From Collinsella sp. (lineage in GTDB: Bacteria; Actinomycetota; Coriobacteriia; Coriobacteriales; Coriobacteriaceae), in assembly GCA_019414445.1 (NCBI GenBank), contig DXMA01000021.1, positions 1 through 41,382 of the forward strand: 41,382 nucleotides of DNA, given 5' to 3'. Each line of letters begins with the position of its first letter. Position 1 is the first letter of the stretch. The notes beneath the pieces are model-generated. The model saw only the letters and a list, made by a program, of their open reading frames with translations, was not told the DNA's origin and ran no database searches. Made by a program: the position numbers and the translations under genes. Below, one piece after another: positions 16,282 through 24,386 of this stretch.

Positions 16282-16406
16282 CGTGAGCTATTAGCTCATT
16301 TTGGATGCCGGAGTTTGGCGTTCGGGGGATGAGGACAAATGCCAAAAACTTCCCGTGATCGCGCAAGCGCTCCATCGCGCTTCCCTAATTCATCTGGGAA
16401 AACAAC

Positions 16407-16420
16407 TGCAAACGATTGCA
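16407..16420. promoter_or_regulatory. cre-like palindrome 2
   Basis: TGCAAACGATTGCA is palindromic in its arms (TGCAA/TTGCA) and fits the cre-type consensus well except at one base. It overlaps the left member of the first 21-base-spaced direct repeat (16408-16437). Confidence 0.45.
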
Positions 16421-16455
16421 AGTAACCGGTGAACGGTCGAAAACTACCGTTCACC
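16408..16455 (-). promoter_or_regulatory. LytTR-type boxes, site a
   Basis: On the minus strand ACCGTTCAC (16429-16437) and ATCGTTTGC (16408-16416) are 21 bases apart. In addition GGTGAACGGT (16428-16437) and ACCGTTCACC (16446-16455) form a perfect 10-base inverted repeat with an eight-base spacer. Confidence 0.5.
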
Positions 16456-16610
16456 GATAATCTCAAAACTGGTTCTAACTGGTATTAAGTCAAAAAGACC
16501 AATTCACATATCTTCACAATGACCTGCAATTTTTCTTCACGCTATTTTTAGCCGCCCTGCGTTGTTTAGACACAGGAAAAGATCCGATCTTTTGCCAAAG
16601 CATTTCGAAA

Positions 16611-16624
16611 CGGTTTCAAAACCG
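16611..16624. promoter_or_regulatory. CGGTTT-N2-AAACCG palindrome
   Basis: CGGTTTCAAAACCG is a perfect palindrome apart from the central pair, typical of LacI-family operators. A close copy, TGGTTTGGAAACCG, lies at 40781-40794 upstream of lacF. Confidence 0.45.
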
Positions 16625-16646
16625 CAGGTAGAAGTGTTAACGACCG

Positions 16647-16676
16647 GTAAACGGTCGATTTATCACCGTGAGCGGT
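16647..16676 (-). promoter_or_regulatory. LytTR-type boxes, site b
   Basis: GTAAACGGT (16647-16655) and GTGAGCGGT (16668-16676), read on the minus strand as ACCGTTTAC and ACCGCTCAC, are direct repeats exactly 21 bases apart, about 50 bases before a TATAGT (16728-16733) that may be the PTS operon -10 box. Confidence 0.5.
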
Positions 16677-16750
16677 GCAAAAACGTTTTACCGTATGAAT
16701 CAAGGAAAGCGACCTCTTCTGGGGTGATATAGTGACAACAACACGTCACG

Positions 16751-16779
16751 TGGTTACTACCAGTTTAGAAACCACTGGT
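16751..16779. promoter_or_regulatory. AgaR-type operator before the PTS operon
   Basis: TGGTTACTACCAG (16751-16763) has TGGT/ACCA arms; ACCAGT (16759-16764) and ACTGGT (16774-16779) form a second, overlapping inverted repeat. The identical 13-mer occurs at 21043-21055 upstream of agaS. It resembles the TGGTCTAGACCA-type sites of GntR/UTRA amino-sugar regulators and lies just downstream of a TATAGT, as a repressor site would. Confidence 0.6.
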
Positions 16780-16826
16780 CTTCAAAGAACGCTTTCCAAG
16801 AAGCTTTAAGGGCGAGCGCCCGCTGG

Positions 16827-16872
16827 CTTCCGAAAATCATCGGACTCAGATTGTACACACCTTCGGAAGGGA
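16827..16872 (+). promoter_or_regulatory. Hairpin covering the EIIA ribosome-binding site
   Basis: CTTCCGAA (16827-16834) pairs perfectly with TTCGGAAG (16862-16869); the right arm overlaps the GGAAGGGA ribosome-binding site of the first PTS gene (ATG 16880). A small GGGCG/CGCCC hairpin lies just upstream. Confidence 0.45.
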
Positions 16873-16879
16873 AATTTGA

Positions 16880-17323
16880 ATGGTTGGCTTTATTCTTACC
16901 GGTCATGGACAGTTCGCACCCGGCCTTGCAAGCGCTATCGCGATGGTTGCCGGCGACCAGCCTGCTTTTACCGTCGTTCCTTTTGAGGGCGACCAGGCCG
17001 CATCCTACGGTGAGGATCTCCGCGCCGCTATTACCGCCATGCGCGAGGAGTGCGATGGCGTGCTCGTCTTTACCGACCTGCTTGGCGGCACCCCGTTCAA
17101 CCAGTCGATGATGATTGCCCAGGATGTCGACAACGTCGAGGTTCTGACTGGCACCAACCTTCCCATGGTTATTGAGCTTCTGTTCCTCCGAGGCAATGCC
17201 ACGCTCGCCGAGCTTGGCGAGCAGGCCGTGACCGTTGGACAGACGGGCGTCACCGCCCAGACGGTCGCATCCGTTGCCGGCTCCGAGGAAGAGGATATCT
17301 TCGGCGACGAGGACGGCATCTAA
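16880..17323 (+). CDS. agaF: PTS mannose-family EIIA (GalNAc-type)
   Basis: Takes phosphate from HPr and passes it to EIIB. At 147 residues it is a stand-alone EIIA of the mannose family: the domain opens with FILTGHGQFAPG, in which His9 is the expected phosphorylation site, and continues with VLVFTDLLGGTPFN (about residue 54). First gene of a five-gene operon; the stop overlaps the ATG of the YajC gene (TAATG). Substrate inferred from AgaS and the deacetylase downstream; the symbol is by analogy. Confidence 0.88.
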   Translation: MVGFILTGHGQFAPGLASAIAMVAGDQPAFTVVPFEGDQAASYGEDLRAAITAMREECDGVLVFTDLLGGTPFNQSMMIAQDVDNVEVLTGTNLPMVIELLFLRGNATLAELGEQAVTVGQTGVTAQTVASVAGSEEEDIFGDEDGI

Positions 17324-17604
17324 TGGCCGATTTCGGAGCCAACGTCCTGAGCTCCTCGGTCGCCCTTTTAGGCCTGCTTGTCATCATGGGCTTGATTTAC
17401 ACCATCTGGTCGCAAATCAACATGAAGAAGAAGCAGAAGTACTTCAAGGAGCTGCACACCGAGCTCAAGCCGGGTCAAGAGGTTCTTTTCGCCGGCGGTA
17501 TCTACGGAACCGTCAAAGGCATCGAAGGCGAGAAGGTCCAGATCAAAGTCCGATCCGGAGCCGTCGTAGATGTTTCGCGTTACGCGATTCAGGAGATCAA
17601 GTAA
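17323..17604 (+). CDS. yajC: YajC-family protein inside the PTS operon
   Basis: A 93-residue protein with one N-terminal membrane helix (LLGLLVIMGLIYTIWS, about residues 16-31), a basic KKKQK stretch and a soluble domain with the YajC signature (LKPGQEVLFAGGIYGTVKGI, about residues 48-67). YajC normally accompanies SecDF. A YajC-like gene inside mannose-family PTS operons is known from Firmicutes; its role there is not settled, perhaps membrane insertion or assembly of EIIC/EIID. It overlaps EIIA and precedes EIIB by 36 bases. Confidence 0.88.
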   Translation: MADFGANVLSSSVALLGLLVIMGLIYTIWSQINMKKKQKYFKELHTELKPGQEVLFAGGIYGTVKGIEGEKVQIKVRSGAVVDVSRYAIQEIK

Positions 17605-17640
17605 CTGTCGTCAGCAAATAACGAAAGGAAGCTGATCAAC

Positions 17641-18123
17641 ATGGCAGAACCCAACATTCTTCTTACCCGCATCGATAACCGACTGGTTCATGGTCAGGTT
17701 GCCACCCAGTGGAACTCCACCCTGGGCTCCAACCTCATCCTCGTCGCCAACGACGACGTGGCGTCCAACACCATGCGCCAGAACCTCATGAAGATGGCCG
17801 CTCCCGCCGGCGTCGCTACGCGTTTCTTCTCTCTGCAGAAGACCATCGACGTCATTGGCAAGGCGAGCCCGCGCCAGAAGATCTTCATCGTGGCCGAAAC
17901 ACCGGAAGACGTGCTTACGCTCGTCAAGGGCGGTGTGCCTATAAAGAAGGTAAACATCGGCAACATGCACATGTCGGAAGGAAAGCGCCAAGTCGCCACC
18001 TCCGTCGCAGTTAACGACGAGGATGTCGCTGCGTTTAAAGAGCTGCAGGAATTGGGGGTGGAGTTGGAGATCAGGCGCGTTCCGAGCACGCCTGTTGAGG
18101 ACACGAGCAAGCTCTTCTCGTAA
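17641..18123 (+). CDS. agaV: PTS mannose-family EIIB
   Basis: Receives phosphate from EIIA and phosphorylates the sugar during transport. The 160-residue protein has the active-site motif RIDNRLVHGQV, with His17 as phosphorylation site, then GSNLILVANDDVA and KGGVPIKKVNIGNMH, typical of the IIB fold. AAAGGAAG precedes the ATG. An orphan paralogue of identical length lies at 27383-27865 and lacks this His. Confidence 0.93.
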   Translation: MAEPNILLTRIDNRLVHGQVATQWNSTLGSNLILVANDDVASNTMRQNLMKMAAPAGVATRFFSLQKTIDVIGKASPRQKIFIVAETPEDVLTLVKGGVPIKKVNIGNMHMSEGKRQVATSVAVNDEDVAAFKELQELGVELEIRRVPSTPVEDTSKLFS

Positions 18124-18213
18124 TCCTCGTGATCCACGTTGTCAGGAGTGAAACCCTGACGTTCTGTACGTGAAATCCAAAGTGCGTACATACATTTTGA
18201 AAGGAGGAGCAAG

Positions 18214-19014
18214 ATGGAATACTCGATCATCCAGATCGCTCTGGTCTTCGTCGTCACGTTCATCGCGGCAATCGACCAGTTTGACTTCCTCGAGTCTCTC
18301 TATCAGCCCATCGTCACCGGCGCCGTCATCGGTCTTATCCTTGGCGACCTTAACACCGGTCTTCTCGTGGGTGGTACCTATCAGCTCATGACGATCGGCA
18401 ACATGCCGATCGGAGGCGCTCAGCCGCCTAACGCCGTCATCGGCGGCATCATGGCAGCCATTCTCGCTATCGCCACGGGCCTCGAGCCCAACGCGGCAGT
18501 CGGCCTCGCCATTCCGTTCGCTCTGCTTGGCCAGCTTGGCGTTACCCTGGTCTTCACGCTTATGTCCCCGCTTATGTCCACGGCCGATAACATGGCTCAC
18601 AACGCGGACACCAAGGGCATCGAGCGCCTGAACTACTTCGCCATGGCTCTGCTCGGCCTGATCTTCGCTGTCGTCGTCACCCTGTTCTTCATCGCTGGCG
18701 CTACCATCGGTCAGACCATCGCTTCTGCCATCCCGACTTGGCTGCAGACCGGTCTCTCCGCTGCAGGCGGCATGATGCGCTTCGTCGGCTTCGCCGTCCT
18801 GCTCAAGGTTATGATGAACCGCGATATGTGGGGCTTCTTCCTCATGGGCTTTGGCCTCGCGCTCATCACCGTTGCCAACGATTCGCTGGCAACCCCTGCT
18901 CTGCTCATCCTCGCTCTCATCGGCTTCGGCATCGCTTTCTGGGACTTCCAGCAGCAGACCGAGCTGAAGGGTGCAGCTGTTTCTGACGGAGGTGACTTCG
19001 AAGATGGCATCTAA
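18214..19014 (+). CDS. agaW: PTS mannose-family EIIC
   Basis: One of the two membrane subunits that carry the sugar. The 266-residue protein has a series of hydrophobic helices and the family motifs GAVIGLILGDLNTGLLVGGT (about residue 36) and GNMPIGGAQPPNAVIGG (about residue 64). A perfect AAAGGAGGAGC precedes ATG 18214. The 3' end overlaps EIID by 11 bases. Confidence 0.93.
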   Translation: MEYSIIQIALVFVVTFIAAIDQFDFLESLYQPIVTGAVIGLILGDLNTGLLVGGTYQLMTIGNMPIGGAQPPNAVIGGIMAAILAIATGLEPNAAVGLAIPFALLGQLGVTLVFTLMSPLMSTADNMAHNADTKGIERLNYFAMALLGLIFAVVVTLFFIAGATIGQTIASAIPTWLQTGLSAAGGMMRFVGFAVLLKVMMNRDMWGFFLMGFGLALITVANDSLATPALLILALIGFGIAFWDFQQQTELKGAAVSDGGDFEDGI

Positions 19015-20086
19015 TGAGTATGTGATCCCGGAGCACTACGAGGATCTCACTCCTGCTCCGCAGCTCGACCAGAAGACCCTCAACAAGATGGCTTGGCGCT
19101 CCTGCTTCCTGCAGGCATCGTTCAACTACGAGCGTATGCAGGCCGCTGGCTGGCTCTACTCCATCATCCCCGGTCTGGAGAAGATCCACACCAACAAGAA
19201 CGACCTCGCGGCTTCCATGAGCCACAACCTGGAGTTCTTTAACACCCACCCGTTCCTCGTCACCTTTGTTATGGGCATCGTGCTTTCGCTCGAGCAGAAC
19301 AAGGTTGACATCCCCACGATCCGTGCCGTCCGCGTCGCCGCAATGGGCCCGCTCGGCGGTATCGGTGACGCCCTGTTCTGGCTGACGCTCGTGCCTATCA
19401 CGGCCGGCATCACCTCCAACATGGCCATCAACGGCAACGCCGCTGCGCCGATCATCTTCCTGGTGATCTTCAACGTCGTCCAGTTCGCTCTGCGCTTCTG
19501 GCTCATGAACTGGTCCTACAAGCTTGGTACCAGCGCTATTGACGCTCTGACCGCCAACATGCAGGCCTTCACGCGTGCCGCTTCCATCATGGGCGTCTTC
19601 GTCGTCGGTTGCCTGGTCGTCACCATGGGTGGCACCCAGATCAACCTCCAGATCCCCAACGGCACCACCCGTGGCCTCTCCGCTACTACCGTGATCGTCT
19701 CCGAGAAGGAGGCCGAGAACTTCACCGGTATGGAGGGCATCGATACCGAGACCGCTGAGGCCGGTACCATCGCCATGACCGATGAGGACGGCAACGCCCT
19801 CACCGCTTCCGATGCCGACGGCAACGCTGTCGAGTGCGGCGTCACCGATCTGGGCAACGGCATGGAGTCCGTTACCTACGGCACCGTCACCGAGGATCCG
19901 GTCAACTTCTCTGTTGCCGACACCCTCAACACCATCGTCCCGAAGCTCGTCCCGCTTATGCTTACGCTGCTGCTTTACTACATGTTCGCTAAGCACAGCT
20001 GGACTCCGACCAAGGGCATTCTGCTGCTCTTCGTCCTGGGCATCCTGGGCGCTGGCCCGCTTGGTCTCTGGCCGAGCATCTGGTAA
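19004..20086 (+). CDS. agaE: PTS mannose-family EIID with large insertion
   Basis: The second membrane subunit. Family features: LNKMAWRSCFLQASFNYERM (about residues 25-44, the start of the EIID domain), GPLGGIGDALFWLTLVPI, and a hydrophobic C-terminus (LVPLMLTLLLYYMF, then GPLGLWPSIW). Length is 360 residues, well above the usual 270-300. The extra is a hydrophilic, Asp/Thr/Gly-rich stretch of about 80 residues (about 215-300) just before the last helices. Start: ATG 19004 preceded by GGAGGTGA; an in-frame start at 18971 is inside EIIC. Confidence 0.9.
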   Translation: MASNEYVIPEHYEDLTPAPQLDQKTLNKMAWRSCFLQASFNYERMQAAGWLYSIIPGLEKIHTNKNDLAASMSHNLEFFNTHPFLVTFVMGIVLSLEQNKVDIPTIRAVRVAAMGPLGGIGDALFWLTLVPITAGITSNMAINGNAAAPIIFLVIFNVVQFALRFWLMNWSYKLGTSAIDALTANMQAFTRAASIMGVFVVGCLVVTMGGTQINLQIPNGTTRGLSATTVIVSEKEAENFTGMEGIDTETAEAGTIAMTDEDGNALTASDADGNAVECGVTDLGNGMESVTYGTVTEDPVNFSVADTLNTIVPKLVPLMLTLLLYYMFAKHSWTPTKGILLLFVLGILGAGPLGLWPSIW

Positions 20087-20152
20087 GGCTCTAGCTTGAG
20101 GGGTGTGTCCCTACGCGGCTCACACCCCGACCCCTTAAGCCATGTGTATGTT

Positions 20153-20190
20153 AAAAGCCGCGTGCTCGAAAGAGCGCGCGGCTTTTGTTT
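20153..20190 (+). terminator. Terminator of the GalNAc PTS operon
   Basis: AAAAGCCGCG(T)GCTC and GAGC(G)CGCGGCTTTT pair around GAAA, followed by GTTTTC. A preceding GGGGTGTG/CACACCCC hairpin (20100-20128) adds to it. Confidence 0.88.
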
Positions 20191-20270
20191 TCTTGATGAT
20201 TCGGGTGTGGCGGACAGATAATGCTAAACACCCAAGGTAGTAGCCTAGTTTGAGCAAAAGGGAGGATAGG

Positions 20271-21002
20271 ATGGCGATCGGAGCGCGCAAGCAACCGCTG
20301 TACGATCAGCTGGTCGATATTCTGACCGAAAAGATTGACCATGAATATCGCGCCGGTGACATGATTCCTTCCGAGCGCGAACTTTCGGAGCGCTATGGTC
20401 TCTCGCGCACTACGGTACGCCTGGCTCTGCAGGAACTGGAGCGTTTAGGACTGGTGGTTCGGCAGCACGGTCGCGGTACCTTTGTGACCGACCGTTCGGC
20501 AAAGGCAACCAATCTTATGCAGTCCTACAGCTTTACCGAGCAGATGCGCGCGATGGGTCGCGACCCCGAGACCACGATTCTCGATTTTTGCGAGATGGAG
20601 GCCGATAAGAATCTGGCCGAACATATGGGATTACGTATCGGTGATCGCATTTTTAAGCTCAAGCGCCTTCGTTCTGCCGACAACATGCCCATGATGGTCG
20701 AACGTAGCTATCTACCGGTTCGTCAATTTCTGTCCCTAAAGCGACCGCTGCTGGAGCGTAAGCCGCTTTACGATGTGATTGAGCAAGACTTTAAGCAAAA
20801 AATACGCGTGGCCGAAGAGGAGTTCTATGCGAGTATAGCCCGTCCCACCGATGCCCACCTTTTGGGAATTGTCGAGGGCTCGCCTGTGCTCGATTTGGTC
20901 AGGACTACGTATAACGAGTCAAACGAGGTTGTGGAGTATACACTCTCGGTTGCTCGTGCCGATCAGTTTAAATACAAGGTTTACCACCAGCGTAGCAACT
21001 AG
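20271..21002 (+). CDS. agaR: GntR-family regulator with UTRA domain (AgaR/NagR-like)
   Basis: A 243-residue transcription factor. The N-terminal winged helix is clear (IPSERELSERYGLSRTTVRL, about residues 31-50, then GRGTFVTDR), followed by a UTRA ligand-binding domain (ERSYLPVRQF, SIARPTDAHLLGI, YTLSVARADQFKYKV). UTRA regulators of amino-sugar operons respond to sugar phosphates. It lies between the PTS operon and agaS, and both have the matching TGGTTACTACCAG operator upstream. ATG 20271 is set by GGGAGGA; an in-frame TTG at 20250 is less likely. The operator assignment is inference. Confidence 0.85.
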   Translation: MAIGARKQPLYDQLVDILTEKIDHEYRAGDMIPSERELSERYGLSRTTVRLALQELERLGLVVRQHGRGTFVTDRSAKATNLMQSYSFTEQMRAMGRDPETTILDFCEMEADKNLAEHMGLRIGDRIFKLKRLRSADNMPMMVERSYLPVRQFLSLKRPLLERKPLYDVIEQDFKQKIRVAEEEFYASIARPTDAHLLGIVEGSPVLDLVRTTYNESNEVVEYTLSVARADQFKYKVYHQRSN

Positions 21003-21041
21003 TGTCCGCATCGTTTCCATATGGTGATTCTTTGCATTTAA

Positions 21042-21055
21042 CTGGTTACTACCAG
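21042..21055. promoter_or_regulatory. AgaR-type operator before agaS
   Basis: CTGGTTACTACCAG is a palindrome with a four-base spacer (CTGGT/ACCAG); the same 13-mer TGGTTACTACCAG occurs at 16751-16763 before the PTS operon. A TATAAT at 21072-21077 shows it sits at the -35 region of the agaS promoter. Confidence 0.65.
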
Positions 21056-21116
21056 ATAACCAACCGAAGTGTATAATTGCACGTCAGAGGATTACTTCTA
21101 GAGAGAGGTATTAGAA

Positions 21117-22283
21117 ATGTTCGAGAAGAGTGTCGAGGAGCTCACCGAGCTCGGCGCCCAGATCACCACGGCCGAGATTGCTCAGCAGCCCGAGCTTTGG
21201 CGTGATACGCTCAACATCTATCGCGAGAACAAGGAGGCCATCGAGGCCTTCCTGGCCGAGGCTCGTGCTATGGGCGAGGGCCGTCTGTCCGTTGTCTTCA
21301 CCGGTGCCGGTACGTCCGACTACGTTGGCGATACCTGCGCCCCGTACCTGCGTCACGCTGGCAACACTGATCTCTACGACTTTAAGCCCATCGCCACGAC
21401 CGACATCGTGAGCGCCCCGCGCGACTTCCTGCGCGTCGAGGATCCCACGCTCGTGGTTTCCTTTGCCCGCTCTGGCAACAGCCCCGAGAGCCTTGCCGCC
21501 GTTGCCGTTGCCAAGGAGCTCGTCCACAACGTCAAGTTCCTCAACATCACCTGCGCTCCCGAGGGCAAGCTCGCCGTCGAGTCTGCCGATGATCCCAATG
21601 CGCTGACGCTGCTCATTCCGCGCGCCAACGACAAGGGCTTCGCCATGACCGGTTCTTATTCCTGCATGACCCTGCTCTCCACCCTTATTTTCGACACTGC
21701 CTCTGACGAGCAGAAGGCCGAGTGGGTCGAGACCATCGCCAAGATGGGCGAGGAGGTTATCGCTCGCGAGTCCGAGGTTGCCGATTACCTCGCTGGCGAC
21801 TTCAACCGCGTGACCTACTTGGGTTCTGGCTCCTTCGGTGGCCTTGCCCAGGAGAGCCAGCTCAAGATCCTCGAGCTCGCTCACGGTCTGGTCGCTACTT
21901 CCTACGACACCTCCATGGGCTATCGTCACGGACCTAAGTCCTTCGTCGACGATAAGACGCTCGTCTTCGTGTTCGTCAACAACGACGCCTACACCCGTCA
22001 GTACGACATCGACATCCTCAACGAGATCGGTGGCGACAAGATCGCTCAGCAGACCGTCGCCGTTCAGCAGGAAGGTGCCACCGTCTATGAGGGTGAGTCC
22101 TTCACCTTTAAGGGCTACGAGGCGCTTCCCGAGGGCTACCTTGCTCTGCCGTTCGTGATGTTTGCCCAGGCTATCAGCCTGCTCAACTCCGTGCGCGTGG
22201 GCAACACGCCCGATACGCCGAGCCCCACCGGCACGGTCAACCGCGTGGTTAAGGGCGTGACGATTCACCCCTTCACCGCTTAA
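21117..22283 (+). CDS. agaS: SIS-domain isomerase/deaminase, AgaS-like
   Basis: AgaS converts galactosamine-6-phosphate to tagatose-6-phosphate with release of ammonia. The 388-residue length and two SIS domains fit: SVVFTGAGTSDYVGDTCAPY and SFARSGNSPES in the first, YLGSGSFGGLAQESQLKILE and GYRHGPKSF in the second. It has its own promoter and AGAGAGG ribosome-binding site and ends at a terminator, so it forms a unit separate from the PTS genes but under the same predicted regulator. A galactosamine-6-P rather than glucosamine-6-P reading rests on overall AgaS resemblance and operon context. Confidence 0.88.
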   Translation: MFEKSVEELTELGAQITTAEIAQQPELWRDTLNIYRENKEAIEAFLAEARAMGEGRLSVVFTGAGTSDYVGDTCAPYLRHAGNTDLYDFKPIATTDIVSAPRDFLRVEDPTLVVSFARSGNSPESLAAVAVAKELVHNVKFLNITCAPEGKLAVESADDPNALTLLIPRANDKGFAMTGSYSCMTLLSTLIFDTASDEQKAEWVETIAKMGEEVIARESEVADYLAGDFNRVTYLGSGSFGGLAQESQLKILELAHGLVATSYDTSMGYRHGPKSFVDDKTLVFVFVNNDAYTRQYDIDILNEIGGDKIAQQTVAVQQEGATVYEGESFTFKGYEALPEGYLALPFVMFAQAISLLNSVRVGNTPDTPSPTGTVNRVVKGVTIHPFTA

Positions 22284-22301
22284 TCGCGTCCCCCTGTAAG
22301 G

Positions 22302-22338
22302 GCGCCCGTCCGCTCATAACGGCGGGCGGGCGCTTTTT
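22302..22338 (+). terminator. Terminator after agaS
   Basis: GCGCCCGTCCGC (22302-22313) and GCGGGCGGGCGC (22322-22333) pair almost fully, followed by TTTTT. Confidence 0.88.
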
Positions 22339-22400
22339 GTTTTACCTGAGCTGGGTATAAGCATCACCACAGTCAACTGCTTTAGAAGCAAGGAGTGCAT

Positions 22401-23570
22401 ATGAGCACGTACGCAATTAAGGCTGACAAGTTCTTCTTGCCGGCAGGCCCGCAACTGGGCGGCTATCTTATGGTCGAGGATGGCGTCTTTGGCGCCTGGC
22501 AGGCCGACGAGCCCTCTTGCGAGATTAAGGACTACACGGGATCGTGGATCGCACCGGGTATGGTCGATACCCACATCCATGGCTTCTACAACCACTCAAC
22601 TACCGATAACGATCCCGAGGGCATCGATATCAGCTCGACCGAGCTTGCCCGTCGCGGTACCACCAGCTGGCTGCCCACGACGTTCACCGATGGCGTCGAG
22701 CAGATCAAGGACGCCTGCGCCGCCATCGCCCAGGCTGACGAGGGTCGCGGCCCCGACTTCTGCGGTGCTCGCATTCAGGGCATCTACCTGGAGGGCCCCT
22801 TCTTTACCATGAAGCACGTGGGCGCGCAGAACCCCGCTTATCTTATCGATCCCTCCGAGGAGGTCTTCGATCAGTGGCAGGAGGCTGCCGGCGGTCGCAT
22901 CGTTAAGAGCGCCATGGCTGCCGAGCGCGACGGTGCCGCTGCTTATGCGGCTGCTCTGAACGCCAAGGGCGTGGTGACCAGCATCGGTCACTCCGACGCC
23001 ACCTACGATGAGTGCATCGCCGCCATCAACGCCGGTGCCAGCTGCTTTACGCATACCTATAACGGCCAGCGCGGGCTGCATCACCGTGAGCCCGGTGTTG
23101 TGGGTGCTGCCATGTCCACGCCCGAGACCTACGCCGAGATCATCTGTGACGGCAAGCACGTAAACCCTGCCGCCATCAAGGCGCTGCTGCAGGCCAAGGG
23201 CTGGCAGCATACGGTACTCATCACCGACTGCCTGGGCTGCGGCGGCATGCCCGAGGGCAGCTACACCAGCGGCGGCATGGACGTCATCATGAAGGACAAC
23301 CTGTGCTGGCTCGCCGACGGCAAGAGCATTGCCGGCTCGGTGCTCACGCTTGCCCAGGGTGTCAAGAACATCGTCGACTGGGGCATCGCCAGCGCCGATA
23401 TCGCCATTCGCATGGCAACCGAGGTGCCGGCACGCTCCGCGCACATCGAGGACAAGTGCGGCAGCATCATGCCGGGTCGCGACGCCGACTTTGTCGTGTT
23501 CGACCACGAGCTCACCCTCGTCGAGACGTATGTTGGCGGCCAGAGCGTCGGCAACGCCTTTACCGAGTAA
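22401..23570 (+). CDS. agaA: N-acetylgalactosamine/glucosamine-6-phosphate deacetylase
   Basis: Removes acetate from GalNAc-6-P (or GlcNAc-6-P) to give the amine used by AgaS. The 389-residue amidohydrolase has the HxH of the metal site (DTHIHGF, about residue 57), LEGPFF (about residue 130, metal Glu), SIGHSDATYDEC and THTYNG (His ligands, about residues 196 and 217) and ITDCLG (catalytic Asp, about residue 275). AAGGAG stands just before ATG 22401; GTG 22395 is an alternative. The C-terminal tail (CGSIMPGRDADFVVF...) is found again as a fragment at 26313. Confidence 0.9.
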   Translation: MSTYAIKADKFFLPAGPQLGGYLMVEDGVFGAWQADEPSCEIKDYTGSWIAPGMVDTHIHGFYNHSTTDNDPEGIDISSTELARRGTTSWLPTTFTDGVEQIKDACAAIAQADEGRGPDFCGARIQGIYLEGPFFTMKHVGAQNPAYLIDPSEEVFDQWQEAAGGRIVKSAMAAERDGAAAYAAALNAKGVVTSIGHSDATYDECIAAINAGASCFTHTYNGQRGLHHREPGVVGAAMSTPETYAEIICDGKHVNPAAIKALLQAKGWQHTVLITDCLGCGGMPEGSYTSGGMDVIMKDNLCWLADGKSIAGSVLTLAQGVKNIVDWGIASADIAIRMATEVPARSAHIEDKCGSIMPGRDADFVVFDHELTLVETYVGGQSVGNAFTE

Positions 23571-23576
23571 CGATAG

Positions 23577-23614
23577 AAAAAGACGGCGGGCCCGAATCTG
23601 CTCGGACCCGCCGT
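23577..23614 (-). terminator. Terminator of the flavodoxin gene
   Basis: On the minus strand ACGGCGGG/CCCGCCGT arms (23583-23590, 23607-23614) with an inner CCGA/TTCGG pairing are followed by CTTTTTC (23577-23581 reversed). It also separates agaA from the convergent flavodoxin gene. Confidence 0.82.
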
Positions 23615-23645
23615 ATGGGTTAAACGCTCAAAAGCACCTTTACAG

Positions 23646-24230
23646 TTACAGCTTGTTAGCGATCTTCTTTGCCGTGCGCTTAACGCCGGCCACCAGGCCT
23701 CCTGCAGGATGCTCCTTTTCGTAGGCTAGACGCTTCTCGCGCTTGGCATACTCTTCGACGATGATGTCGCCATACTCGTCTTCGATCTTGTCGAAGAAGT
23801 CGACGGCGCCCTTAATTTCCTCAGCGTTCGGGTGCCCCTTTTGGACACCGCCGGTGAGTTTGAACGGCCCCCACGTATCAAAGCCGGGGCAGCCGTAGAC
23901 GCCCATAAAGATGGCCTGCCTCATGCGGCAGATGCCATCGATATCCTTGCCGTACCACTTGTTTTTGCCACCGTAGGTCATAAGGCCAAATACCTTGTCC
24001 TGCGGCTGCAGCACGTTCGTGAGCACGCGTGCCATGTCCTTGTCGATCTCGGAGTAATAGATGCCCGTGGCGACGCCGATCAGATGGTATTCGTGCAGGT
24101 CGGGGTACTCGTTTTTACCGAGTGACTTCACGTCGAGGGTATCGATTTCGGGGTGCGCCTCGACGATGGCGTCCACGAGCTTTTTCGTATTGCCGTGGTG
24201 GCGTGAGGCATAAAGGATGATGGTTCGCAT
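23646..24230 (-). CDS. Flavodoxin-like protein
   Basis: A 194-residue FMN-binding electron carrier candidate. The phosphate-binding loop reads YASRHHGNTKKLVDAI (residues 7-22), followed by IGVATGIYYSEI (about residue 51) and FGLMTYGGK (about residue 82), the three contacts of flavodoxin folds. The C-terminus is Lys-rich (KRTAKKIANKL). A minus-strand reading that continues to 25301 is only the opened antisense of the neighbouring epimerase gene. It interrupts the sugar genes in the opposite orientation; no functional link is visible. Confidence 0.85.
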   Translation of the reverse strand: MRTIILYASRHHGNTKKLVDAIVEAHPEIDTLDVKSLGKNEYPDLHEYHLIGVATGIYYSEIDKDMARVLTNVLQPQDKVFGLMTYGGKNKWYGKDIDGICRMRQAIFMGVYGCPGFDTWGPFKLTGGVQKGHPNAEEIKGAVDFFDKIEDEYGDIIVEEYAKREKRLAYEKEHPAGGLVAGVKRTAKKIANKL

Positions 24231-24386
24231 AAGAAGGCCTTTCAGCTGTAATTGCATCAATGTCTGTATGGTACCCCGTTGCATGGCTGGGATACCGGAC
24301 GCATCGATGAACGTGCGGGTTTGTCCTTTGGTCAGGGTCGAGACGGGTTCTTGCGAGCAAAAAGCAGTTGTTCGAAAGGATGGACA

